64,000 bases of DNA, from the NCBI GenBank assembly GCA_029964075.1, contig CM057149.1, positions 14,522,197 to 14,586,196 on the forward strand, in the 5' to 3' direction. This document shows, piece after piece, positions 1 through 13,200 of this stretch. A program made the translations under genes and the position numbers. The notes under the pieces were generated by a model. It was given only the letters and a program-made list of their open reading frames with translations, did no database searches and was not told the DNA's origin. This stretch comes from Patiria pectinifera. Its lineage: Eukaryota; Echinodermata; Asteroidea; Valvatida; Asterinidae. Numbering within the stretch: position 1 is the stretch's first letter; every line of letters begins with the position of its first letter.

Positions 1-110
1 ATTAGTGAGCTTCGCATATGGAAATCTTTCCAAAGTTGGTTACGGGTACCAGACCCCATAATCTGGAACCGGTTCCTGACATCGACGGTTCCGATGCACA
101 GACCTAGCAC
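1..110. repeat. Dispersed repeat, related to 18655-18770
   Basis: The string gttggttacgggtacc near position 40 and the following ccataatct, gttcctgacatc recur at 18661-18712 with few changes. A similar accggttcc-rich stretch lies at 14635-14700. No coding potential. Confidence 0.6.
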
Positions 111-469
111 ATATGGGCGTGTTCATCTATTCAAACATGGACAAAAAATTCCAGAGAACAAAAAAGAACAATATCGTCCACGATTCCCAGCATACATCCG
201 CGATTGGGATCGTGTACAAAACATATGGGAGTCTTCCTAAAAAAGTACAAACAAAAGAGGGACAGTAGGATGTCCACGATCAACGGTGTGAACATGTTTG
301 TATGCGCTTGCAATTTCTTTAAGGGAAAGGTCAAACCTATGAAATCTTGTCTATTTAGCTGCATTGCATCTTGCATAGCATTTAGAGCTCACTTTGAAAT
401 TCCGTTTATCAGATTTTGATACGGTTCATTCAAAACGTCAGTGCCCATGATGCATCCGAAAGTATTCTA

Positions 470-608
470 ATTTAATGTGACCCTGTGTCTTTGCAATCCT
501 AACAATGGATTGAGCAAAATGAAAGTTTCAGTGAACGGTGCTAGTTTAAAGTCACTTGGGCAATGGGTGCAACTTCTCATGACAATATCATTGTGATATC
601 GTTTTCCC
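470..608 (+). repeat. Left copy of a direct duplication flanking a MITE
   Basis: About 135 bp (tgtgtctttgca, aacaatggattgag, aaagtttcagtgaacg, caatgggt, cattgtgatatc) that recur in the same order at 1003-1138. A TTAA-bounded MITE lies between the copies. Confidence 0.8.
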
Positions 609-989
609 TTAACCCTAACTCCCTTGGCCTTTTTTGCTAGGATGTAGCTGCAATCCTGCAAAATCCACCAATTGGCCTCATGGAAAAATAGCGTATAGCC
701 TCAATCCTGCAAATTCCTCCATTATTTTTTGAATGTGGTCCGTGGAGGGGTGACCACTGCCTGAATCCTGCAAAATCCTCCTGCTATGACTGTCAATATG
801 TCGAGGCAGAGGCAGTGACATCTTGGAGCAGTGCGGAGGATGAGCATAAACAACACAAGGTCCGGCCCAAGACCTTGACACAGTGCGTCCTCCGAAGTTA
901 GCAACACACTGTTGCCATGTAACCTCAATCCTGCAAATTCCTCCATTTTGCAAAAAGGATTTTGGAGAATTTGGGATTGTTAGGGTTAA
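609..989 (+). mobile_element. TTAA-bounded MITE (family A), copy 1
   Basis: Begins TTAACCCTAACTCCC and ends TTAGGGTTAA, so the telomere-like termini are inverted and the outer TTAA is duplicated. Inside are repeated variants of tcaatcctgcaaaatcctcc in both orientations and the landmark cacaaggtccggcccaagac. About 381 bp, no coding capacity. TTAA target sites suggest piggyBac-type mobilisation. Confidence 0.85.
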
Positions 990-1002
990 TGTACAGTGTA
1001 CA

Positions 1003-1138
1003 TGTAGCTATGTGTCTTTGCATCCCAACAATGGATTGAGTAAAATGGAAGTTTCAGTGAACGACGTTAATTTAAAATCATTTGCGCAATGGGTACGATT
1101 TCTCTTGACAATTTCATTGTGATATCATTTTCTTTTCA
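1003..1138 (+). repeat. Right copy of the direct duplication
   Basis: Same order of blocks as 470-608, diverged at roughly one base in seven. It ends 29 bp before the first IARS exon of the window. Confidence 0.8.
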
Positions 1139-1167
1139 TAAAGTGTCTATTTTTGTTTTTGATGTAG

Positions 1168-1238
1168 GTTTACATCATGATGGAGGCCAGGCTATCTGCA
1201 TTGTTCAAAGGGGAAGACGAGTACGAGATTCTCGAAAA
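1168..1238 (+). CDS. IARS1: IARS exon a (editing domain start)
   Basis: Acceptor is the pyrimidine-rich stretch ending gatgtag; donor is gttagt. Encodes [23 protein letters not shown] plus two bases, matching the EARLSAL...DYEILE stretch of animal IleRS inside the CP1 editing domain. It begins in phase 0 and ends with two bases over. No earlier IARS exon was found in 1-1167. Confidence 0.88.
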
Positions 1239-4200
1239 GTTAGTAAAGATGATTTGCTTCAAAACTCTCATCTTAGGCTAAGAGAAGTATGTTTGTAATT
1301 AGCACAACTTGCACAGTGTACTCCATAGTTTATTATAGCATACTCCATATTTAAAGTGTTATCCGCAAATCCTTGGCAATGAAGACACAAATGTGTTTGA
1401 TTGAAATCTCCAGGGTAAACAATTGGGACCTTTTTCATTTGTGAAACAGTTCATTATTTTCATGGCGTTCCCTGTCCGATTAGAGAATTACCACTTGCTA
1501 TAACTTGAAAAAGACTCCTTCTAAGGAGCTCAATCTGAGGTTATAAGTTGTTGAACTTCCTCAAGCTAAATGAAGATATTGGACAGACTTCATGGTCATT
1601 GGATCCAAGCAAGGGCCACGAGCAAGCCCCATGAGCAGATAATGGTGCTCTATAAGACTCTGTTATTATTAATTTTGTATTCATAAATACCTCAGACAGT
1701 TTAGCTATTCCTATTGGTCGAGAGCCCGTCACGTGGCCGGTCTTAAACAGTTGATAAAGACATGGCTAGCTGGTCTTAAACACTTTTCCAGTGTCACATA
1801 AAATGTGGACTCCTAAAAATCCAGTGCCTCTTACCGTTTTATTGGTTGAACGTTCACAGTCCTCACGTAGGCATGCGCAACACTACCAGCGAGTCAGAAT
1901 TTTATAGTTCTAAATTCAAAACGCAACGCCCCAGGTGCGTTCTGCGCGACATCGCGTCCATGTCGCGCAGAACATGCTACGCACGCGTCAATCTCCATAA
2001 AAGGGTTGTTTACATCTTACTCGCCAGCTGAACATTCCATTATTTTGCTAGAGGGATGTTTCAAAAAGCATGAAGTGAACTTGCTGAACAAAATCAGGAT
2101 TTTTTGAATGAATTGTTTGATTTTTTTTTTACCGAAAAGGTATTTATGAATGGGAATAAATGTGTGCTCGGTCGGTATTTATCACTCTGTTTAATACCAC
2201 TTAGAGTCTGGGTGCTGATAATTACCCTCGCCTCCGGCTCGGGTAATTATCAGCACCCAGACTCTAAGTGGTATTAAACAGAGTGATAAAAACCTCCGGA
2301 GCACACATTTATTCCCTTATTTACTACATCTCATAAATATTCATGATCAAATTGGAGCACGTAATTGGCTGATTCCGCCGCGCGCCTGGGAAGTAAAAAT
2401 GATACGCGTCCAGTGAGTATCCAGCTCACTGCCGTGTGTTTTTTTGTCTTTTATTATATTACTCTGTTTTGAGTCTGGTAATGGTCAATAAAATTTCCAT
2501 GCACACAGGTTCAAGGGCAGCGCCCTGAACGGCAAAGGCTACCAACCCCTCTTCAGCTACTTTGCTGAGGTAAGACTTGTCAAATATTACAAAGTTTTAT
2601 AAAACATGTAATTAACTCAATACCATTTGTACTACATTGTAATACATTGTGTTTATTCACTGAAGAATCAATAAAACCGTAGAGTGCTGGGGCGGGGGTC
2701 GGGCGGTACAGTGAGTAATAGGCAGGTCGTTTTGGGCGCTACACAATCATTTGCTTTTCATGCATGTTCTTTGTTTTCAATGACTCAAAATCCAAAGACG
2801 AATTTTTCCAAACCTAACCTGTTGAAGTGTCAGCTCAGTGGGTATTTCACAGTACTGCTACAACCATGGACAAGCCTTTGATCACGAAACACAATCCCAT
2901 CCACAGCATTTTTTGCTTCCAAAAAAAAATCAGTCAATTGACTGATCGGTTGAAAATCAACTACATTTCTTGATTTCTTGTAAATGACAGCAAGCCAGAT
3001 GGAGTAATTTCACAGAGTAGGGTTTAGTACCAGTACGATCTTTAATCCAAGTAAGCAATTGATGCGTTCGTTTACCTCACCCGGGTCGACACCGGTCAGC
3101 CCCGTGCCGTTCTATTAGCTCTGACGTCATTCTCAGGGCTCACCCGGGTCAGCCACCACAGACCCTGCACGTGGAGCAGAGTCAGTGGTGGAAATACGTC
3201 ATGCATGCGTTGTTCATTCCAAGAAACGGACAGATATGGCGGCCAGACAGCGGAAATCTCAAGTGGACTTAAAAGTTGACTTTATTTGAAGACTAAAGGC
3301 AATCATTTATTGAGTTCATTGCAGCACGGGTGGGCTAAACGAAGGCACCCTTTGTGATAATAATTTGGTACCGGTAGGTTAAATTTTGGAAAATGCAAAT
3401 GATCCTTAACATTGGAAATCTCAATCAATATTTCCAGCTCAAGAAGACGGGAGCTTTCAAAGTCCTGAACGACGGTTACGTGACCGACGACAGCGGTACC
3501 GGAGTGGTTCACCAAGCTGCCTACTTTGGTCAGGTAAGGTACTCCAGTCTGTTGCACTGGTCTTGAACCAAGGTGATCTGTGCTTAGGGTGATTTGGGAT
3601 AAGACCTATAGCAAGTGAAGAATCATTGGTAGACAAATATTGAGTGGCTCAGAGTGAGATGGGAGGAATATTATCACAAGGTAAAATCTGGACTTTTCCA
3701 TTTCAAGAGGCGAAGCCGAGTGAACTGGAGATATCCAGATTTTACCGAGCGATAATATTCCTCCCATTTCACAATTTAAAGCCACTCAATATTTGTTTTA
3801 TATAACTGACATAAAGATGCTTGTCATTTGATATATTGGAACTATTATTTCACTACAAAATTGATGGGAAATGTATGTCTCTCTTCCAAACCACCCCTTC
3901 ACGAAAATGTTTGAACCCCACTCTGTAGCGCTGGCTCTTTGGAACAATACGCGCAATGCTGACACGCACACCAGCATGCATTTGCACACAAATACCGCGT
4001 CATGGAACAAGAATGATCCTAACTGTTCAATAGTATTTCCCATTCCCCATGGGCGGATAGTACTTTTTGAGACCCGGCGTGAATGGGAGTAATAACAAAT
4101 GTCACGTGATGTGAGTTCCACCAATCAAATGACAAGGATATGTATGTCGGTTATATAATGACAAAATCTTATAAGTCATGTTTTGATCTTGGGTCAGTGT

Positions 4201-7200
4201 GGTGACCTGAAATGTTACAATTATAAATTTTCAGTTTAATTCAATTCAGTTTTGGTATTCAATTTAATGCAAAACTATACAAATATGACATGGTTTGAGG
4301 GTGGACAGTCGATTAGTTCCCTCGGTATTGGAAGTGGATAGTTTGTAAACTTTGAATACCGAGGAGAGCTAATATCGACTATCCACCCAAAAAAAAAAAG
4401 TTATATTTTTCTTACTATACCTCATACATATTCAGTTGCTAAATTTTTCCATGGCAGTATGCACCTTGCGGGCATAAAATCTTCGGAGAAACTTGTCCAG
4501 CTCACCAGAAGAATATTATTGCTCAACCTCAGAAAAGTTCAGTTCGTTTGCAATGCATTGACTCGAGTTTATACCGCATTGTGGACAACGCTCATACATG
4601 TAGGTTCTTAAAGTTTGCACAATTAAGAAGACGTCACGTGACCCATGATGACGTAATCTGATGTCACTCTTCGGGACACAAACTCATTATGGGGTCTTTT
4701 CATAGACTAGGTTTCATTAGAATACGACTGTGTTTTAGGTTCAAAATGCAGCGGTGAATAGAACATGTACAAAGTCTGCGGGATTTGGGTTAGAACAAAA
4801 AGAAAAAGAAAGAAAGGGGAAAAAAATCTGAACAAAAACAAAGCTTTTCCACTTTGCAGCAGAAAAGCAACAGTCCCTCAGTTTAGTTTGCAGCAAATGG
4901 CAAGCAGCGTTTACAGTTGGATTTCAGAAGATCATGGGTCACTCGACGGAAATCTTGGTTTCTGAGATAATAGATGACCACGTTGAGCCAACTGTTTGTC
5001 AGGACAGGCAGCACAAAGGTGAACAGGACTATTAGCGGGTGTTCACTGTTTAAGAATAGTACGTGCAAGAGTGGCAAGAGGTTGGCGATAGATGCAGTCA
5101 AAGCTATAATGAGGACTGTTTTCAGGGCCTTGTTGTCAGGCCTCACAGCGGGATTTCCCGGTTGAGCGATCTGGTTTTCGACATGGATGGCTCTCGCTTG
5201 GTGTCGCGATATCACAAACAGTCTTGCGTACACTATGAGAGTAATCAACAGAGTGCTGACCATTACGCTGGAATAGACTATAACTGCAAGTATCGCATAG
5301 GATCCTAACTGAAAATAACACGTTGGGATAGCTTTAGAGTATACGGTTTCCCAGCGTGATATAAATCCGTATGCAGTTGTTTTCAACACAACTGCTCCCC
5401 ACATACAACAGAGAGAAATTTGAACCCGTCTCACAGTCACCAGAGATGGGTAGCGCAACGCGTGCACCACGGAAATGTAGCGGTCCACAGTCAGCAGCAG
5501 GAGTGACATCAGGGGACCGTAGATCACGATGCCCTCGGCTAGTGACAGCACTTTGCAAAACGCCCCGCCGATGTGCTCAGTCTCGGAAATTGCAAGCACG
5601 GTCATCGGTAGAGCTCGGAAGAGTCCCACGCCGAGATCGGCAACCGTCATGGATGTGAGGCACATCTTGGTTGTTTCCTGGATGCTGCGGACGTGCCTCA
5701 GGACCACAAGACACAGCGGGTTGAGGGTCAGAAGTAGGATGGTCGTTATGACGAGCAGGATGCATCGGATGAAGTTGTACTCAATTCTGTCCTGAGTTGT
5801 TGGGGTCGTGGATGCATTGAATGTAGACAGGTCTTCATTAGTTCCTGTTGAATTCATGTTGATGTTCATCTTGCTTGGTCAGGTTCAATCCATTAGTTGG
5901 AATTGTTATTTTACTCCAGGGTATGAATAACACAGACAGCAAAACCGATCTTTGACAAAAGTCTTTCATTCAAACCTTAAACTCCCTAGGCATTTTTGCT
6001 AGGATGTGACTCAATCCTGCAAAATCCTCAAACTGCCTCCATGTCAAAATAGCATCTACCGGTAGCCTCAATCCTGGAAAATCCTCCGTTATTTCTTGAA
6101 TTTGGTCCTTGGAGGGGCGACCACTAACTCAATCCTGCAAAAAGCCTCCGACGATCACTGTCAATTTGTTGAGACAGAGCCAGTGACATCCTGGAGCAGT
6201 GCAGAGGATTTCTAGTATAATCTATGGTCTAAATTTATGCACGGCTGAGCATAATTAACACAAGGTCTGGCCCAAGACCTTGACACAGTGCATCCTCCGA
6301 AATCAGCAAAACACTTTTGCCATGTAACCTCAAGCCTGCAAAATCCTCAAATTTTTGCAAAGAGGATATTGGAGGATATGGGAGGGTTAGGATTAATGCT
6401 TTGAACAGTTCGAGTATAATAAAAAGTAAAGCGTCAAATATTGCAAATGAGTGGCAAACTGCATCCAGAGATTGGAACGTAGGCTTCATCTTTTGAAAAA
6501 AGAATTAAATGGGTGCGGCTTGTCCTTGTCGTACGCATGAGGCGGTGGGTAAATAACCATAGGTCAGAGATGATAACAAGTCTCTGATTGGCCCCGCGAT
6601 ATTCTTTATATTTTGATTGACGCATAATATTGTCATCGTGAGTGGCACGTTCATATCGCATTTTGCGCCGCAGTTAAATTCCTGCAAAATGCCGTTACCT
6701 GTCAATTTCCATTTATGTAATACAATGCATTCAATCACTTGCCAGTCTAATCTGTTTTTAATAACCCTTGTAAAAACAACGTCAACTCGTCCTCAACTGT
6801 TGTAAATAACTTGCCTTCCTCTAGTCAAGGAGTTGATGACTTTATTGTCAGATTTGTAGTGACATTATGAAGGGAATGAATGGGTGCTTGGCCAGTTTCA
6901 AACAAGTACATGAACGTTTAAGACCGGCCGGGAGAATGGACGCTGATAATAGCCTGAGCCGAAGGCAAGGGATATTATCGGCAGGACCCTAGCCGGTCTT
7001 AAACGGACTTGTTTAATTTCGGCCAAACACATATTTATTCCCATGCATAAACACCTTTTCAGTCACCTGCTTTTGTCTGTTGATGGACTTTGACTGCCAC
7101 AGTGCCTACAAGAAATATGATCTGACTGTTGGTGACTACCCTGAGTAAAAGGCATGGCATGGCAGTGGGGTGCTGTGGTCCAATGGTTATGGTGTTCGAC

Positions 7201-10200
7201 TCGTGTGCCGTGGTACACGGGTTTGAATCCTGGCTGTTGGAACATGGTGCTTGTGCTCTTGAGCAAGGCACTTTACCACTATTGCTTCGTCCTTTGGGTT
7301 GGATGTAAAGCCGTAGGTCCCGTGTGTTGTGTAATGCACGTTAAAGAACCCAGTAACACTTGTCGCTAAGAGCAGGGGTTCGCCCCGGTGTTTCTGGCAG
7401 TGGCCGCAGCACCTTGCCACACCTCCAGTTTAAATTCCCTAGATGGAATATTTCGGAGGACCACCAACCAACTACCAAGTACGGGAACAGGATTGTATTT
7501 GTGACTGTCTGTGGTCTGTGACTGATCAAACAAAAGGAGGGTTAATAGTTCGTTATGCGGGAACGTTTCAATCTCTGCTTGTAATGGCAGCGGTTCGTCA
7601 TTGAAATACAACTCAGGGCAAGCTTGTACAATCTGTTAAATAAAGTCTCTGATAGTCAACCAGTCTTTGTTTTGCCGAGAGCTGCTTGATACGCTCATTC
7701 TGGTTGATGTGGAATATTGTCATCTTGAGTGGCAGCATTTAATCACGATTAAACCAACCTGTAGGATGCATTTTGCTCTGTATCCAATTTCGTTCAAACA
7801 GCTTTATTACCTGTCAATTTCCATTTATGGCAAGGCACGGCCTGATTTATTGAGAAGATGGCGCCCCCCCCCCACAAAAAAAACTGATCAATCGTATGCA
7901 TTTTTTTTAACGAAATATTTCAAATGTTATTAGTGGCAAGCTCCAACATAAATGAATGAGTCAATACCTTCAAAAAATAAAGTGCTCTAAGATCAATAAG
8001 TTTGTACTGCATGGGTTTCCGTTAAGTTTACTAACATTCCCAAGAGTTTTTGGTGCTCGATCCTGAAAAGTAGTACAGTCGACTCTCCTTAAATACAAAT
8101 TCAGTTAGACCTAGCCAAAATATTATATGAAAGGTACAGTCCATCATTTGTAATTTGTGCATTTTGTTCATAACAAGCAACAAACGTGCTCAACATCTTA
8201 AGAAGGGTGCTGAACAACTAACCTGATGAAGTTTCAGCTCAGCTTCAGCTGTATATTTCGAGAAAAAAAAGCATTCTAGGATCTCGATTTCAAATCAAAT
8301 GTTGCTGAATCATGTTTTGAATTGGGCCTGAATTCAGCGTCCGAGACACGTTTTCACTTAACCGATTGTAGCTATGCGATGTCGCGCACCGATCCGACGA
8401 ATTATAGCAACCACGTGCGCGTGTGCGTCATGCCAACACTTGCGCGCGCTTCGCCGGATCCAAAAAAAAGAACTTCAACGGAAATTTCCAACTGTGCGTC
8501 TTTAGACGCACCGTTGGAAAGGCCTTCTTTCGTTGATTTCTTCAAAATGACAGCTTGCAAGAAAGAATAATTTCACAGGGAGTTAAGTCCCCTTACTGTC
8601 TTTCAACCAAGTATGTTTTTCAACAATGATTACGTCAGTTACTTTTTGGATAGCTGCAAATGATTGACTGTAGCTTTAAAATGTTGTATTGAGTGGAGTG
8701 CAAGTCGCATTCATTGTGCACATACATGTAAATGCAAAATCATGACCAAGGCTTAATGTTATAACCAGAATTTATATTAACAGTGTTTGTACTAACGAGA
8801 GTCGACTGTTATTCACAGTGCAGAGAACCAACCTTAAAGGGAAAATACAACATTTGCAAACATCAAACAATAAAACTACCAAATCATTTTGAAATACCTT
8901 GCTGGACTGTTACTAGTTAGTGAATGACGGTGTAAAGCATCCTGTAAAATCATGGCACCTGGTATACTGTCATTGTCAAAAAAAAGTGGTATTTTTGTAT
9001 CGATTTCCACGGCCGATCAGCGTTGGAAAAAACTGGCTTTTTTTTCTCAAATACTGGCTCCAGTTGACCATCGCACATGGGCGTCGCCAGGATTTTTTCT
9101 AGAGGGGGGCAAAAAAAAATTTTGCCAAAATATGCTTGTATTTCTCAACACATTCTCGATTTATCAGTTTTAGAGGGGGGCAGGGACATTTTGCCCCCCC
9201 CCCAACTCATTAAATTTACACCACTTTGTCTTCGCGCCTCTTTTTTTCTTTTTTTTTCTTTTTTTTTTTTTTTCTTTTTTTTTTTTTGCTTTTCCAGGGG
9301 GGGGGCAAGTGCCCCCCCTTGCCCCCCCCTCGCGACGCCCATGCCATCGCACTTGTTTGCAATCGATTACACACCTATGGACGGGTACAAGGCAGCTAGA
9401 CTGGTTCCCTGGTCTTACAATTCCCTAATATATGTAAACTGCTCTGTTTCTTAAATGGAGTCGGGGAACCAGACTACAGGAAAATGATTGTTTTTCTTGG
9501 TTTTTATAGCATTTTTGAACCCAAAACCTCAAAAAAGTCAGTGTGACTATATTTGCTATGTATTTCCAACCCCCCAATTCCATCCATTTCTGAAAATTAC
9601 AGCAAAAGCAAATGATGTAAATTCCCTTTAAGAAATCAGCTTTCAATGATTTCAACCGATCAGTTGTCACTTTGAGCTGACACAGACGTCAAACAATGTA
9701 AATTACAGTTAATCATGTTGATTTGGGATTAGTTAGGGGTACTGTAGCTACAGAAGGAAAAAACCACTGCCTAAGGCCCAAAAAAAAAAAAATATTCGGT
9801 CTCTGGTCAGACCAAAGTTCCGGAATTGACGCGGCCACGCGGCTTTTTTTTTTTTCTTCAAGCTTAGCTTGTACAGACAAGGTGGGTACTATTTTGCTTT
9901 TTTGGTGTCCTCATGTACATTGGTGTCCTCCATAATTTGCCTTGGTGCTTTCGATCATTTGCCTTGGTGCAATTTCCCATTCCTTGGTGCTCTTTGGTAA
10001 AAAAAAATTGAGGAGGTGCGGAAATAGAGGGCGCTGTTGGAGCTGCCGCGGACCATTTTGGAAAAAAAAAAGATCGACGCGCATGCTTAAAATCGACGCG
10101 CGCGCTGACCAGAGACCGACTTATTTTTTTTTTTGGCCTAACCTCAAAAGGAAATTGAGACGGAATTGTCAGTAACAAGGACATTTTCTTTGTTGTTTGC

Positions 10201-13200
10201 TATATAGGATGATTACCGCGTGTGTCTGGAGAACGGCGTGGTCACCAAGGAGATGATCATCTGCCCGGTAGACTCCAGCGGCAGGTTCACCAGCGAGGTC
10301 ACGGACTTTGCTGGCCAGTACGTCAAGGTCAGTCGGATTTACCAAATCATTTGGAAATGTTCAACTGAAATTTTTACTACAGCTGCATTCCTGTGCTCTT
10401 CAACAACAATTCTGGGTTTTTTAGGGTTAAACCCCATCCCATGGTTATGTATTCAGTCACTGTGTGATTTATCCTAACTCCCTAGCATGATTTACTAGGG
10501 ACCATACCCATCCTGGCAAATTCCAACATGGGAAACTGCAAACACATCTAAAATTTCTGACTTTGATCCTGGAGGTGTGCCAACCCAATATAAAAGACTG
10601 TCAGTTTTAGGGTACTCAACCCGTTCTGACAGATTCCAACAAAACATGCCTTTGGGGTTTGATGGGTTGAGTTCTGTTAGGGTTAATGTCCCACATGCAT
10701 GACAGTAAGGTCCTACATGCATCCACGTACGTGTTCTACATACCCTCCGAGGACCGACACACAAAGGGAGAACAACAGATCCTTTCAGTCCTCGCAGTTG
10801 GGTCTTTTGTTGGAAACGGCCCTCTGTAGTAAGTTTGTGTGCTTAGTGTATGGGAGAGTGTTATATTACAGGGACAAAGGGAAACACAAAGCATTGTCCT
10901 CGAGAGTATAGTAAAACATGAGGGTCTGTGCATACGGCGTGCAAGGCTGGATCATGCAGAGTTACATCGGAGAGGCTCATCACCTGGGTTGTGCCTATTG
11001 TTTTGAAGTGTGTAAGAAAGCATCCGTGGGATTTACAAACAAACAAAAACTACAATTTTGTTTTATCCCCATAGGATGCTGACAAGCAGATCATCAAGTG
11101 GCTCAAGAACCAGGGTCGGCTGGTGGACCAGAGCACCTGCAAGCACAGCTACCCGTTTTGTTGGCGGTCTGAGACCCCCCTGATTTACAAAGCTGTGCCC
11201 GGTTGGTTTGTGAGGGTGGAACCCCTGGTGGAGAAGCTTCTGGCAAATAACCAGCAGACTTATTGGTAAGAATATAAAATATAAAATTGATTTCAGATTT
11301 TCACTTCAGAAATTGTTTTGCTTAATAATTTTTTGTCTCATAAAGAATTTTCAATTTGTATGTTTTGTTTTACTAAAAAAACTACTTTATTCTGATTCGG
11401 GGCATCTGCAACCCTCTGAAAAAGGGTTTTCATTTTGCGCACAAATGAACCCGCCGTGCGAGAGCCGAATTATTAACTGGCAGCAAATAATTCCAATTTT
11501 GTGAAGAAATAATTTGTTAACTAAATGTCGGTGGATTTTTTGCATACGATGTCTCATTCAAAAGTGCGTAACTTCAATATTAGTAGGAAAATAATTTAGC
11601 AACATTAGCAATGCTGCAAACCTGGGAATTGGGCCTTATTCACGAGTTGGCAATTTTTGTCGAGCTCCCTGAATGTATCTCATTGATTGTTTACTGTTGA
11701 ACGGGATGGCACCAGACTTTTTATGCAGGTACAATGCAGCCTTATTTTACTGTCAATTTTTTTTTTCAATATAGCTTTAAACATTAGGGAATGTTTAATT
11801 ACAAATGTTAAATTAGTCATTGAAGCAGACTGGAATTTATTATACATTGACTTGCTTTCATTTCTCTTCGCAACTTCCAAAAATTAAGATTTTACCTAAC
11901 TTTCAATTCCAATATGGCCGACTCGTGAATAAGGCCCATCGTAAACAGGGATTACTCAAAGTGGATGAGGCTTTTTGGTAACATTTTTTCAAACAAACCC
12001 CAAAGGATAGCTGACTATGTGCATTAGAATAATTTCAAAGTCGAACAAAAAAATTGACCGGAGCTGGGTTTGAACCTGGGCCCTCCAGATTGCCGTTCCG
12101 GCACTCTACCAACTGAGCTATCCGTGGCAATTGATGTTGTTTTTCAGAATTCTCCGTTCTGAGGGTATAAGGGATTTGTCTGTAAGGAGGTAATCATTTA
12201 TCCTAACTGCCCTGAATCCTTTAAAATCCTCTTTGCCAAAGTGGAGGAATTTGGAAGATTGAGGTTATATGACAAAAGTGCGTTACTGATTTCGTAGGAT
12301 GCACTTTTTAAAGGTCTTGGGCCGGACCTTGTGTTGTTTTTGCTAAGCCATAAATATTGGCCCGGATTATGCTTGAAATCCTCCGTACTGCTCCAGGATG
12401 TCACTGTGCGAGCCTCAACATATTGACAGTCACTGTCGCAGGATTTTGCAGGATTCAGGCAATGGTCACCCCTCCAAGGACCATATTCAAGAAATAATGG
12501 AGGATTTGCAGGATTGAGCTATATGCCTTTTTTCCATGAGGCCAATTGGAGGATTTTGCAGGATTGAGGCTACATCCTAGCAAAAAGGCCCAGGGAGTTA
12601 GGGTTAAAAATCTAATAGGTATTTAAATCGGAATGTGAAACAGAATTTTTTTACCAACAAAGGATTGTCAGGTTTGAACCCTCTTCTATTGAATGAAGCT
12701 TCAGAAGAACTCGCTACTTCAACTATAATACCCACAGGCCGGATCCATCGACATCATCCCTTTTTTTGTCCGTTTCAGGGTGCCAGAGTTTGTCAAGGAC
12801 AAGCGTTTTGCCAACTGGCTGCGGGACGCCCACGACTGGGCCATCTCTCGAAACCGTTACTGGGGGACGCCCATCCCTCTGTGGGTCAGTGAGGATCTGG
12901 AGGAGGTGGTCTGCGTGGGCTCCATGGAGGAGCTCGAGGAACTGACTGGAGTCAAGATCACGGATATCCACAGAGAGAGGTGAAGGATTGTGCTCAATAA
13001 GCTTGCTTACTTGCTTAATTATTGTTTGCTTACTTACAGGCTTACTTACTTGCTCACTTGATTACCTATTTGCTTGCTTACTTGATTGCTTACATGATCA
13101 CTAACTTGTTAAGCTGGGACAAAGTAGAACTTCAATCATTCAAATTCATCCCCTACTTTACTGAGCCATCAAACGTCAGTCCTGCAAAATCAACCAAAAA

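Noticed and set aside
609..620. Interstitial telomere repeats
   Set aside because: TTAACCCTAAC occurs once at each MITE end in inverted orientation, so it is a TIR, not a telomeric array.
678..953. ORFs of 75-91 codons inside family A MITEs (also at 6235-6489 and 54529-54873)
   Set aside because: The copies differ by frameshifts and stops, the frame is not conserved between copies, and the sequence is explained by the repeat.
1..1167. A further upstream IARS exon inside the window
   Set aside because: No frame here matches the expected preceding IleRS segment; the interval is repeats and intron.
3798..4124. 108-codon minus-strand ORF, repeated at 15905-16138
   Set aside because: It lies wholly inside the duplicated hairpin element, and the second copy is shorter and frame-shifted. 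Repeat, not gene.
12054..12128. Functional tRNA gene on the minus strand
   Set aside because: The T arm is mismatched and the base before the anticodon is not T. A similar sequence at 13641 shows it is dispersed.
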